NCBI GenBank assembly: GCA_944989445.1
Contig: CALYLW010000328.1
Location: forward strand, 909,796 to 973,795
Direction: 5' to 3'
DNA length: 64,000 nt
Origin: Ampullaceana balthica
Taxonomy: Eukaryota; Mollusca; Gastropoda; Lymnaeidae
The position numbers were made by a program, and so were the translations under genes. Under the pieces are notes generated by a model, which saw nothing but the letters and a program-made list of their open reading frames with translations, was not told the DNA's origin and did not search any database. This document shows, one piece after another, positions 1 to 11,500 of this stretch (its first letter is position 1; the number at the start of each line of letters is the position of its first letter).

Positions 1-703
1 TGTCTACTACACGGAGTCGTGCTCTCAGTTCAACTCTCAATTCATCTACTTCATCGAGGGACTTTTTGAACTCAACCCTCGAACTGTCAACTTTATCAAA
101 TGACTGGATTCTCTCAGCCTTTGAACTGTCCACATCGTCACATGGATTGCTGACGTCATTTCAAGAGTTGTCAGAGGCGTCTAAAGATTGGTTCAACTCA
201 ACTGTAGATTTGGCCATCACAGAAGGAGATTTCAACACCCCCCGTATAGACTGGCCCACCCCATGCCGGGCCATGTGCCCTATCAGCACCCCATGCCCAG
301 ATATGTCCCCAGCCAGTGCTTATAACTCGATGTGTCTATCGTCAACTATTTCATTCAGTGCTGGAGGGAATCTGTCTGCTGTAGATTGTGTAAGATTTGT
401 TGTAACTTGGGCCATCAGCAGTGAATGATTGGGTCATCAGCACCGAATGATTGGGTCAGTGGTTGAATGGTCTTAAATGATTGAATGACATTGTTAAATG
501 ACCAAAGTTTTTAAAAAATCTGATTGTTATCAGATACCTGACTTGTGCAGAGTTTAAATATTTTGGTGTCCAGTTATCTGTTCCTTACCAATACCAATTG
601 ACCACGCCATGTATCTGTTGAAGATGGTCAGCGCTCCGCTAAAATTATTGTACTTCAAGCTATTTGTCTTAGTAGGTTTAAGTTTTCTCTGTATGTATTC
701 CAT
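1..703. other. Unassigned sequence, probably intron
   Basis: A 120-codon plus-strand frame (66-428) rich in Ser, Leu and Thr has no recognisable domain, no flanking splice logic and weakly repeated wording (variants of ttgaactcaac and aactgtcaac). On the minus strand positions 1-160 also stay open with a charged, repetitive reading. I see no real gene. Positions 413-465 hold two near copies of a 25-bp phrase around gaatgattgggtca. Confidence 0.4.
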
Positions 704-1326
704 TTAGATATATACATATATACAATTGGTTTTGGGATGATATGTGCCAACATAAATATGTGTTTCACAATAAACAATACATATTGACCATCTTCCCTGC
801 CACTGTATTGTATTGTCAGCAATCTTTATTTTAGTACTAGATACAACCCGCGGCGTAGCATACGCCGCTGACTTGCTCATAGATAGTGCAAAGAAAGGGG
901 GGGGGGCGGGCGAAGAACGGACATAAACAGCAGTACTAAGAAATGAAAACAACGCGAGTGAACGCAAGACGCATTGTTGGTCTCGAGACATGCCCTCCCC
1001 CTGCATAACCCTCGCTTGCAAAACCATAAACGGTGATTGGTCGACCCTAGCGAGGGTCATTCGTCATGCTTGATTGCTCGCGTCTTGTGCTGGTCCTAAT
1101 TTCTGGCGAATTATATATAGATGATAGTTATGAAATAATACAAAACAGAGTCCCTAAAGAATCTTAATTTGTTTAAATCGTATTTGTGAAAGGCGTGGGG
1201 GCGCGGTGGTCTAAGGCGTGTTACTCACCGATTGGATTCGTTTCTTGCATCAAACTTTGTTGTCCTTTAAAACTCGTTATATTATTAATGGATTTATCAC
1301 ATGCACTTCCTTGGTGCACATTTGTA
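704..1326. other. Unassigned, possibly a degraded short mobile element
   Basis: Contains a palindrome cggcgtagcatacgccg near 853, a G-run of about 10 near 898 and, at 1193-1250, gcgcggtggtctaaggcg followed about 25 bp later by ggattcg. That last pair loosely resembles the A and B boxes of a tRNA-derived SINE. No coding potential. Confidence 0.25.
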
Positions 1327-2812
1327 AGACCCTAAACCTAACACTAACCCTAAAACTAACCCAACACTAACCCTAACACCAACCCTAACGCTAACCCAAC
1401 ACTAACACTAGCCCTAACCTAACACTAACCCTAACCCAACAATAACCATAACACTAGCCCTAACCCAACACTAACCCTAACATTAACCATAACCCAACCC
1501 CAACAGTAACCCTAACCCAACCTCAACATTAACCCTAACATTAACCCAACACTAACCGTAACATTAACCCAACCCCAACACTAACCCTAACCCAACCTCA
1601 ACATTAACCCTAACATTAACCATAACCCAACACCAACACTAACCCTAACCCAACCTCAACATTAACCCTAACATTAACCATAACCCAACCCCAACACTAA
1701 CCCTAACCCAACCTCAACATTAACCCCAACAGTAACCCTAACATTAACCCAACCCCAACACTAACCCTAACTATTACCCTAACCCAGCCCCAACACTAAC
1801 CCTAACTATTACCCTAACCCAACCCCAACACTAACCCTAACTATTACCCTAACCCAACCCCAACACTAACCTTAACTATTACCCTAACCCAACCCCAACA
1901 CTAACCCTAACTATTACCCTAACCCAACCCCAACACTAACCCTAACTATTACCCTAACCCAACCCCAACACTAACCCTAACTATTACCCTAACCCAACCC
2001 CAACACTAACCCTAACTATTACCCTAACCCAACCCCAACACTAACCCTAACTATTACCCTAACCCAACCCCAACACTAACCCTAACTATTACCCTAACCC
2101 AGCCCCAACACTAACCCTAACTATTACCCTAACCCAGCCCCAACACTAACCCTAACTATTACCCTAACCCAACCCCAACACTAACCCTAACTATTACCCT
2201 AACCCAACCCCAACACTAACCCTAACTATTACCCTAACCCAGCCCCAACACTAACCCTAACTATTACCCTAACCCAGCCCCAACACTAACCCTAACTATT
2301 ACCCTAACCCAACCCCAACACTAACCCTAACTATTACCCTAACCCAACCCCAACACTAACCCTAACTATTACCCTAACCCAACCCCAACACTAACCCTAA
2401 CTATTACCCTAACCCAACCCCAACACTAACCCTAACTATTACCCTAACCCAACCCCTACACTAACCCCAACACTAACCCTAACTATTACCCTAACCCAAC
2501 CCCAACACTAACCCCAACATTAACCCTAACCCAACCCCTACACTAACCCCAACACTACCCCCAACATTAACCCTAACCCAACCCCTACACTAACCCCAAC
2601 ACTAACCCCAACATTAACCCTAACCCAACCCCTACACTAACCCCAACACTAACCCCAACATGAACCCTAACCCAACCCCTACACTAACCCCAACACTAAC
2701 CCTAACTATTACCCTAACCCAACACTAACCCCAACTATTACACTAACCCTAACTATTACCCTAACCCAACACTAACCCTAACTATTACCCTAACTATTAC
2801 CATAACCCAGCT
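1327..2812 (+). repeat. Telomere-like (CCCTAA-related) satellite, 35-bp higher-order unit
   Basis: Nearly 1.5 kb built from variants of ccctaac, ccaacac and taacatt. From about 1745 to 2460 it settles into a regular 35-bp unit made of ccctaactatta, ccctaacccaa and ccccaacacta. It sits inside the RhoGEF gene, so it is an interstitial telomere-like array rather than a chromosome end. Confidence 0.9.
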
Positions 2813-3075
2813 CTGTTGATCCATCATGTTACCCGCCAGTCTGCCCACCTATTACCCTAACCCAGCTCTGTTGATCCATCATGTTACCCGCCAGTCTGCC
2901 CACCTATTACCCTAACCCAGCTCTGTTGATCCATCATGTTACCCGCCAGTCTGCCCACCTATTACCCTAACCCAGCTCTGTTGATCCATCATGTTACCCG
3001 CCATGTTGCCCACCTATTACCCTAACCCAGCTCTGTTGATCCATCATGTTACCCGCCAGTCTGCCCACCTAACGT
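2809..3075 (+). repeat. 55-bp tandem repeat, about 5 copies
   Basis: ctctgttgatcc recurs at 2811, 2866, 2921, 2976 and 3031. Each unit still carries ttaccctaaccc, so it seems to have grown out of the edge of the telomere-like array. It stops about 25 bp before the acceptor of the exon at 3098. Confidence 0.9.
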
Positions 3076-3097
3076 TTGTTTATTGTCTGATCTCCAG

Positions 3098-3292
3098 TCG
3101 TACATCGAGAAGGGCAACGACCTTCTGGAGGAGGCCAGCATGTTGTCACAATGTGGCAACTTCTCCGAGGCCACCGGCTACAAGGACCTGGCCAAGACAC
3201 TCAAACGACAACTGCACGTCTTCACGGGGCAACTGGAGGAGGCAAGGGAGAGAATCGAGGGCACTGCCAAGTGCTACCACCTGCTGGACAAG
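3098..3292 (+). CDS. PLEKHG4: PLEKHG4-like exon 1 of window (spectrin-like helix)
   Basis: Sixty-five codons, phase 0 to 0. Acceptor tctgatctccag, donor gtaagaac. It codes an amphipathic helix beginning [18 protein letters not shown] and ending KCYHLLDK, typical of the spectrin-like region ahead of the DH domain in this family. A 55-bp tandem repeat ends about 30 bp before the acceptor. Confidence 0.85.
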
Positions 3293-5022
3293 GTAAGAAC
3301 TCGTACCTATTTTTTTTAAATCCCTTATATTAACTTCACGGCCGTCTCTCTCTGTCGTCATCTCTCTCTGTCGTCATCTCCCTCTGTCTTGGGCGGGCGG
3401 AAAAACAAAAGTCAAAAATGACCCACTTTCCGTGATCCGATCGCGCTGAAATTTGGCACACGGACCCTTCTAACCTAACAATGCATCGTATCAAAATTGC
3501 AGATCGATCGAACGTACCGTAATTAAATTAATGCATTTTTAGTTTATCCTAATATAACGTATGTAATTCAAATTCATGGTTTGTTATTGTTTTTTTTCCA
3601 CGTGAAAGTTTGAGTTGACGCTTTGACGCGACCCATCGAAGTACCGGCGTGCTTTTGTTTACATTTTACGTGTCACGCTGAGCTCGGACCAGCGATCGGT
3701 GACCAGACTTTTCCCCTCTCTCTCTCAGGGTTATGAAGCAAAGTTGATTTAAGACAGATTCAGTCTGTAGATGTTTGTCGCGTTTAAAGATAATCAATAC
3801 TGTTAGTTATGTCTCATATATACATGATTTATAGTCAAAAACTTTGCTTTTACGGGTTTGTTTTATTAAATCCCTTATATTAACTTCACGGCCGTCTCTC
3901 TCTGTCGTTCTGTCGTCATCTCTCTCTGTCTGTCTTGGGCGGGCGGAAAAACAAAAGTCGAAAATGACCCATTTCCCGTGATCCTGTCGACCTGAAAATT
4001 TGGCACAGGGCCCCGTCTCACCTAACAATGCATCGTATCAAAATTTCAGATCGATCGAACGTACCTTAATTAAATTAATGCATTTTTAGTTTATCCTTAT
4101 ATAACGTATGTAATTCAAATTCACGGTTTGTTATTTTTTTCCACGTTAGAGTTTGAGTTGACGCTTTGACGTCGACTGTCGTGCCGACACACCCTCACGT
4201 CCCATCCCCCGTTATTAAAGACAGGGGACATCACTCGATGTTTGTCGCGTTGGAACATAATCAACACTTTTAGTTCTGTCTCATATATAAGGGATTTATA
4301 GTCAAAAACTTTGTTTTTACGGGTCTTTTTTATTAAATCCCTTATATTAACTTCGCGGCCGTCTCTGTCGTCATCTCATGGGCTGGGCGGGCGGGCGGAA
4401 AAACAAAAGTCGAAAATGACCCACTTCCCGTGATCGGATCGAGCTGAAATTTGGCACACGGACCCGTCTAACCTAAAAATGCATCGTATCAAAATTTCAG
4501 ATCGATCGAACGTACCGTAATTAAATTAATGCATTTTTAAATCCCTTATATTAACTTCGCGGCCGTCTCTGTCGTCATCTCATGGGCTGGGCGGGCGGGC
4601 GGAAAAACAAAAGTCGAAAATGACCCACTTCCCGTGATCGGATCGAGCTGAAATTTGGCACACGAACCCGTCTAACTTAACAATGCATCGTATCAAAATT
4701 TCAGATCGATCGATCGTATCGTAATTAAATTAATGCATTTTTAGTTTATCCTTATATGAGGTATGTAATTCAAATTCACGGTTTGTTATTGTTTTTTTTT
4801 CCACTTCCACGTGAGTTTGAGTTGACGCCGACCGTCGTGCCGACACCCCCTCACATCCCACCCCCATTTATTAAAGACAAGGGACATCACTCGGTGTCAG
4901 TCTGTAAATGTTTGAAAATAATCAATACTGTTAGTTATGTCTCATATATAAGGGATTTATAGTCAAAAACTTTGTTTTTACGGGTTTGTTTTTTAAATCC
5001 CTTATATTAACTTCACCGCCGT

Positions 5023-5082
<60 letters not shown>

Positions 5083-5541
5083 CTCTCTCCTCTCTCTCTC
5101 TCTCTCTGTCCCTCCCTCTCCCTCCCTCTCTCTCCCTCTCTCTCCCTCCTCTCTCTCCTCTCTCTCTCTCTCTCTCTCCCTCTCCCTCTCCCCCTCCTCC
5201 CCCCTCCCCCTCTCCCCCTCCCTCCCTCTCTCCCTCCCTCTCTCCCTCTCTCCCTCCCTCCCTCTCTCCCTCCCCTCTCTCCCTCCCTCTCTCCCTCCCT
5301 CTCTCCCTCCCTCTCCCTCCCTCTCCCTCCCTCTCCCTCTCTCTCCCTCTCTCTCCCTCTCTCTCTCCCTCTCTCTCTCCCTCTCTCTCTCCCTCTCTCT
5401 CCCTCTCTCTCCCCCTCTCTCTCCCCCTCTCTCTCCCCCTCTCTCTCCCCCTCTCACTCCCCCTCTCTCTCCCCCTCTCTCTCCCCCCTCTCTCTCCCCC
5501 TCTCTCTCCCCCTCTCTCTCCCTCTCTCTCCCTCTCTCTCC

Positions 5542-5583
<42 letters not shown>

Positions 5584-8500
5584 NTCGATGTACCGTACCG
5601 GGGTACCTTTATTTACATTTTACGTGTCACGCTGAGCTCGGTCCAGCGATGGGAGACCAGACCTTTCCCCTCTCCCACCCTCCCCCCCCTCGGTTATAAA
5701 GTCAGGGGAGTTAAGACAGATTCTGTCTGTAAATGTTTGTCGCGTTTGAACATAATCAATACTGTTAGTTATGTCTCATATATAAGGGATTTATAGTCAA
5801 AAACTATATTTTTACAGGGTTATTTTATTTCATTATATTCCCTCTGTCTATGTCTCCCTCATCTCGATCCTTCTTGCATACATTCCTCCACCTCCCTCTC
5901 TTTCACTCTCTATTTCTCCTTTCACCATTTCCCTCCCTTGCTGGGCTCCCTTCTATTTTATGCTTTCATATCTCCATCTTTTCCCTCTCTCCATCTCTTT
6001 CCTCTCACTATCTCCATCAACTGCTCTCCTTTGCCAGCATCCTCTGTTTTTATAGTCACTCTGACTTGAGTTGTCAAGTGTTAAATGACAAAGTTAATTT
6101 TGTTCTATGCACAGTTGCCAGGTGTTGTATGCACAGTTGCCAGTTGGTGTATGACAGTCAATTTTGTTGTATGCACAGTTGCCAGTTGTTGTATGACAGT
6201 CAATTTTGTTGTATGCACAGTTGCCAGTTGGTGTATGACAGTCAATTTTGTTGTATGCACAGTTGCCAGTTGGTGTATCACAAAGTTAGTTTTGTTCTAT
6301 GCACATTTGACAGTGGCTTAATTAGACTAAAACAATAGCACAGACCCATTAACTTCCCTGGACCGTAAGCTTATATCCATGCCGTAAGCTTATATCCATG
6401 TCGTAAGCTTATATCCATGCCGTTAGCTTATATCCATGTCGTAAACTTATATACAATGTCGTAAGCTTATATCCATGTCGTAAGCTTATATCCATGTCAT
6501 AAGCTTATTTCCATGTCGTAAGCTTATATCCATGTCGTAAGCTTATATCCATGTAAGCTTATATCCATGTCGTAAGCTTATATCCATGTCGGTAGCTTAT
6601 ATCGATGTCGTAAGCTTATATACATGTCGTAAGCTTATATCCAAGTCGTTAGCTTATATCCAAGTCGTTAGCTTATATCCAAGTCGTTAGCTTATATCCA
6701 AGTCGTTAGCTTATATCCAAGTCGTTAGCTTATATCCAAGTCGTAAGCTTATATCCATGTTGGATTTATTTATGTAAGCCTTTACCTGAAGGTCCATAAC
6801 GTGTCAGACCTTTTATTAATAATAATAATAAATTGATAATTTGTATAGTGCTGTATCCCAGCAAGGAGCCGGGCTCACAGCGCTTTACATGGAGATAATA
6901 ACATACATATAATAATTAAATAAACACTCTTATGATAATAACAACTTAAAGGACAGTACATTACACATAGGCTAAGCTAATCATTAAAACAAATGTTGTT
7001 TCATTAATTTTGTAAATACATTTTGAAAAGATGCGTCTTAAGTGCAGTCTTGAAGGTCTACGTTACACATAAGCTACGTTAATCATTAAAAATAAATGTT
7101 TCTTTAATTTGGAAAATAAATTTTGAAAAGATGCGTCTTAAGTGCAGTCTTGAAGGACTTAATAGATGAAATACTCCGGATGTATAATGGTAGAGACTTC
7201 CATTGTTTGGCTGCACAAAAAGAGAACGACCTTTCGCCAAAAGTTTTAGTTCGTGTCTTAGGGATACAGAGAATGCGCGTGTCTGCAGAAGAGCGTAGCT
7301 AACGATTTGGTGAGTAGACCGACAGAAGCTCAGTAAGATACGGAGGGCATGAGTCAGAAAAGAAGTTGTGACAGAGAACAGCCAGTTTGTAATCAATTCG
7401 GGCTTGTATAGGCAGCCAATGAAGTGAGTAAAGTAGCGGATTAACATGGTCATGTTTTTTTGCCTTAACTAATCTGTCAGCTGAATTTTGAACTTTCTGT
7501 AGTTTTTCATTGTTTTGGCGCACCTGACAGAAGAGAATTGCAGTAATCCATACGAGCCAGTACAAGAGCATAGACTAGAGTTTTTGTTGCACTAACTGTT
7601 AAGTAATGACGGATTGGGCTGATCTGACGAATGGCATTGTAGGCACAGCGAAAGATGTGATTGATGAAGTTGTTGGTAGACATATTGTCAGAAATAATGT
7701 AGCCAAGACTCCTAGTCGATGTTTTGAACTGTATATCAGATCTAGCGTCTAAATAGGAATCGGAAGAGACAAAGTACTGCGTGATTTATTGTTGCAGAAT
7801 AGGAGAGCTTCTGTTTTGTCATCATTCAGTTTGAGCTTTCTGAAAGTCATCCAAGACTTTACCTCGCCAATGCACTCTTGCATCAATTTGACAGTTAAGT
7901 CAATATCAGATGAATCAGTGTGAGTGTATAGCTGAGTATCATCTGCAAATAATTGGCTTTTAACTGAATGCTTTTCGAGCAGTAGAAGTAGTGGACTTGT
8001 ATACAGTACGAAAAGTACCGGGCCCAAAACTAGGCCCTGAGACACACCATAAACCAAGTCAGCTCTGTGAGAGATACAGCCATCTACTGATACCACCTGT
8101 GATCTGTTTGATAAGTATGATTGAAACCAAGCCAAAACTGAGCCAGAAATTCCAAAATAATTTTGCAGGGTTTTTAGCAATGTTTGATGGTCAACAGTGT
8201 CAAAAGCAGCACTAAGATCTATGAGGACCAATATAGAGATTTTTCCACTGTCTAGTGCGAGTAGGAGGTCATTTGTTACCTTTAACAGGGTGGTTTCTGT
8301 GCCGTGAGAAGGTCTGTAGGCCGACTGATTGGGACTAAGAAGAGAGTTGTCATTAAGATAAGAAAAAAGTTGTTTTAAGACAAGTTTTTCAATGACCTTA
8401 GATACAAATGAAATATTGTACCCAGGTCGATAGTTGTTTAAATTGTTTTGACCCAACCTTGTTTTTTAGCAAGGGTTTTTATTACAGCAGGTTTAGATAA

Positions 8501-11500
8501 GATTCGATAATATATTATATTATTCAATATTTCTACTCCGGCCTTGTTTCTTTGTTATTGTTATAATCATTTACACTGTTATATTCTACTCAATGGCTCA
8601 AGGTGTTTCTAAGTTGTTTTTATTTTCCGCTTATCGTGTAATCAAACTTAAGCATCACTTACAAGCAGAACAAAGAAAGAGCGGACACTTACATTTTATA
8701 GCGAAATATTGATCGATCCCCAAATAAGCCAAACGTCTTGACTATCCAGTAAGTTAGTTGATGTCCACTCGGTATATCCATTCCTTACACTAGTCTCGTA
8801 TATCAGACACATTCTTCACACAGTCCACTAGAACAGTGGTCCCCAACCTGGGGTCCGCGGACCACTAGTGGTCCGCGGGGATGTGCCTGGTGGTCCGCGA
8901 GCAAAGGAACATTAAATTATTATTATCTTTATTTTTTTTTACTGTGGTGTATTTCTCAAGGGATTGTGCGTCTTTCCATACACAAGATTGAAAAGCTTGT
9001 TACCCGTTTTGGCGGCACCACATCCACATCAGTAAATGAGAACACACTGTGAGCTTCATATTTGGTGGCTAATCGCATTGCTAAGGCTAAAAGCCATTCA
9101 CTATCGGTGAAGAATTAATCTTGCCCTCTGCAAAAGACATTTGCCGTGAACTTCTAGGAGAGGCTGCTGTTAAAAAGATAGCTCATGTGCCATTGTCGGC
9201 TACCACTGTAACTAGGCGCATTGAGGAAATAGCCAAAGATATTGAGATACAATTGTTGTAGAGGATTAATTCCTCACCGTGGTACGCACTCCAGGTTGAC
9301 GAATCTACAGACATCGACAACAAAGCAATATTACTTGTTTATGTGAGATATAATTATCATGAGGATGTACATGAGGATTTGTTATGTGCTCTATCTTTGT
9401 CAACCAACACCACGGGAGCTGAACTGTTCAAGTCATTGTATGGTTATATGTCAGGACACCTAAAATGGTCATTTTGTGTCGGCATCTGCACAGATGGAGC
9501 TTCTTCCATGACCCGACGACAGTCTGCATGGTTTAACAGCTCGGATTAAAGAGGTTGCACCTGAGTGTGAACCTACGCATTGTATCATTCACAGGGAAAT
9601 GTTGGCAAGCCGAAAAATGTCACCAGAATTTAAGAGTGTATTGATTGATGTCGTTAAAGTTATTAACCACATCAAGGCACACGCCCTTAACTCACACCTG
9701 TTTGAGCAGCTTTGTGAGGAGATGGACGCAGAGCACAGATGCCTCCTTTTGTGCACAGAAATAAGATGGTTGTCCAGAGGAAAATTGCAAAACATAGTAT
9801 TTGAATTACGAGAGCCATTGCAAAGATTTCTCTCGGAAAAGAAGTCACCGCTGGCAGCACATTTCAGTGACAAGGTATGGGTCGCAAAACTTGCTTACCT
9901 GTGTGACATATTCAGCCAGCTCAATCTGTCTCTTCAGGGGAAAATGACAACTGTTGTCATGTTGGCTGACAAAGTAGCTGCATTTAAAGCCAAAATGGAG
10001 TTGTGGGAACGGCGAGTGAACAAAGGCATTTTGGATATGTTTCAAACATTAGCGGGGATTCTAGGCGAGACTGAGCCTGAACACTCTTTGTCACAGTTGG
10101 TGCATGATCACCAGTCTCAGCTTTTCAAAGAGTTTGAGCGCTACTTCCCAACCACAAAAGACCCAAGAACTGGTAGGGAATGGATTCGTGACCAATTTGT
10201 CAACAAACCAGGCGAATCTAGCATGACTGTGCAAGAAGAAGTTACACTGCTCGAGATTGCAAATGACGGTGGCCTTAAAACTACGTTCGAGAAAACAACT
10301 CTTCCAGTCTTCTGGATTAAAGTCATGGCGGAATATCCTGAGATTGCCACCAAAGCAATTAAATCCCTATTGCCATTTCCGACATCCTATCTGTGTTAAG
10401 TGGGGTTTTCTGCAGTGACAGCAACAAGACAAAACAACGGAATAAAATGGACATAAGCAGCACACTTCGGGTGTCATTGTCTCCCGTTACACCCAGATGG
10501 AACCGTCTCGTTGCAGAGAAACAAGCGCAGGGTTCTCATTGATTTAACATTCTAGTGAATTAAAATATTACATAATGTTTAATTCATTTTTTGTGTAACT
10601 GTATTTTATTTTGAATGCATGTTTAAGTACAATTAAATTAAAACTATAAAATCAAAACAATCTTAAATACCTGTATAAACAATCAACGCAGCCGCAACCC
10701 CAACCGCCCCCACATCCCCCACCCACCCATAACCCCGCCCCCCCCCAGGTTAGTGGGGCCGCGGTAAAATTATCCAACTTTTAGTGGTCCGCGGCGTTAA
10801 AAAGGTTGGGGACCACTGCACTAGAAGACCCACATAATTCCATATCTCTGCACATCTCGCCACAACACGACTTGTCTGCTGATGTTGATGGTGTTTAAAG
10901 TTGTCCAGTTGTAGACGAGGTGGGTTATCTCGTTACACGGACCTAAATATCAAGATCAACTTTAGGACGAATTTAGATTGTTATAGAGTTTATTTTAATA
11001 CCGAGCGGCCCAGGATTGTATAACTACAATTCTACAATGATACAAACTACCGAGCGGCCCAGGATTGGCATGTATAACTACAATTCTACAATGATACAAA
11101 CTACCGAGCGGCCCAGGATTGGCACGTATAACTACAATTCTACAATGATACAAACTACCGAGCGGCCCAGGATTGGCATGTATAACTACAATTCTACAAT
11201 GATACAAACTACCGAGCGGCCCTGGATTGGCATGTATAACTACAATTCTACAATGATACAAACTACCGAGCGGCCCAGGATTGGCATGTATAACTACAAT
11301 TCTACAATGATACAAACTACCGAGCGGCCCAGGATTGGCATGTATAACTACAATTCTACAATGATACAAACTTCTCGTCCATGTCTATAATTAGTTATGG
11401 CATATTTGTTTACCATGTCAATGCTCTTCCGAAATTTTAAAGTCCATGAAAATGTCAAGTTATTTGAGTTACTTTTGATCTTAATTTAAAAAAATAAATG

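Noticed and set aside
66..428. 120-codon frame as an upstream exon or gene
   Set aside because: Low-complexity, no domain, no phase or splice support to the exon at 3098.
1327..2812. True chromosome end
   Set aside because: Unique intron and exon sequence continues on both sides and the repeat is degenerate with a 35-bp higher-order unit.
4986..5699. 237-codon Ser/Pro/Leu frame
   Set aside because: Translation of the CT microsatellite across an ambiguous base.
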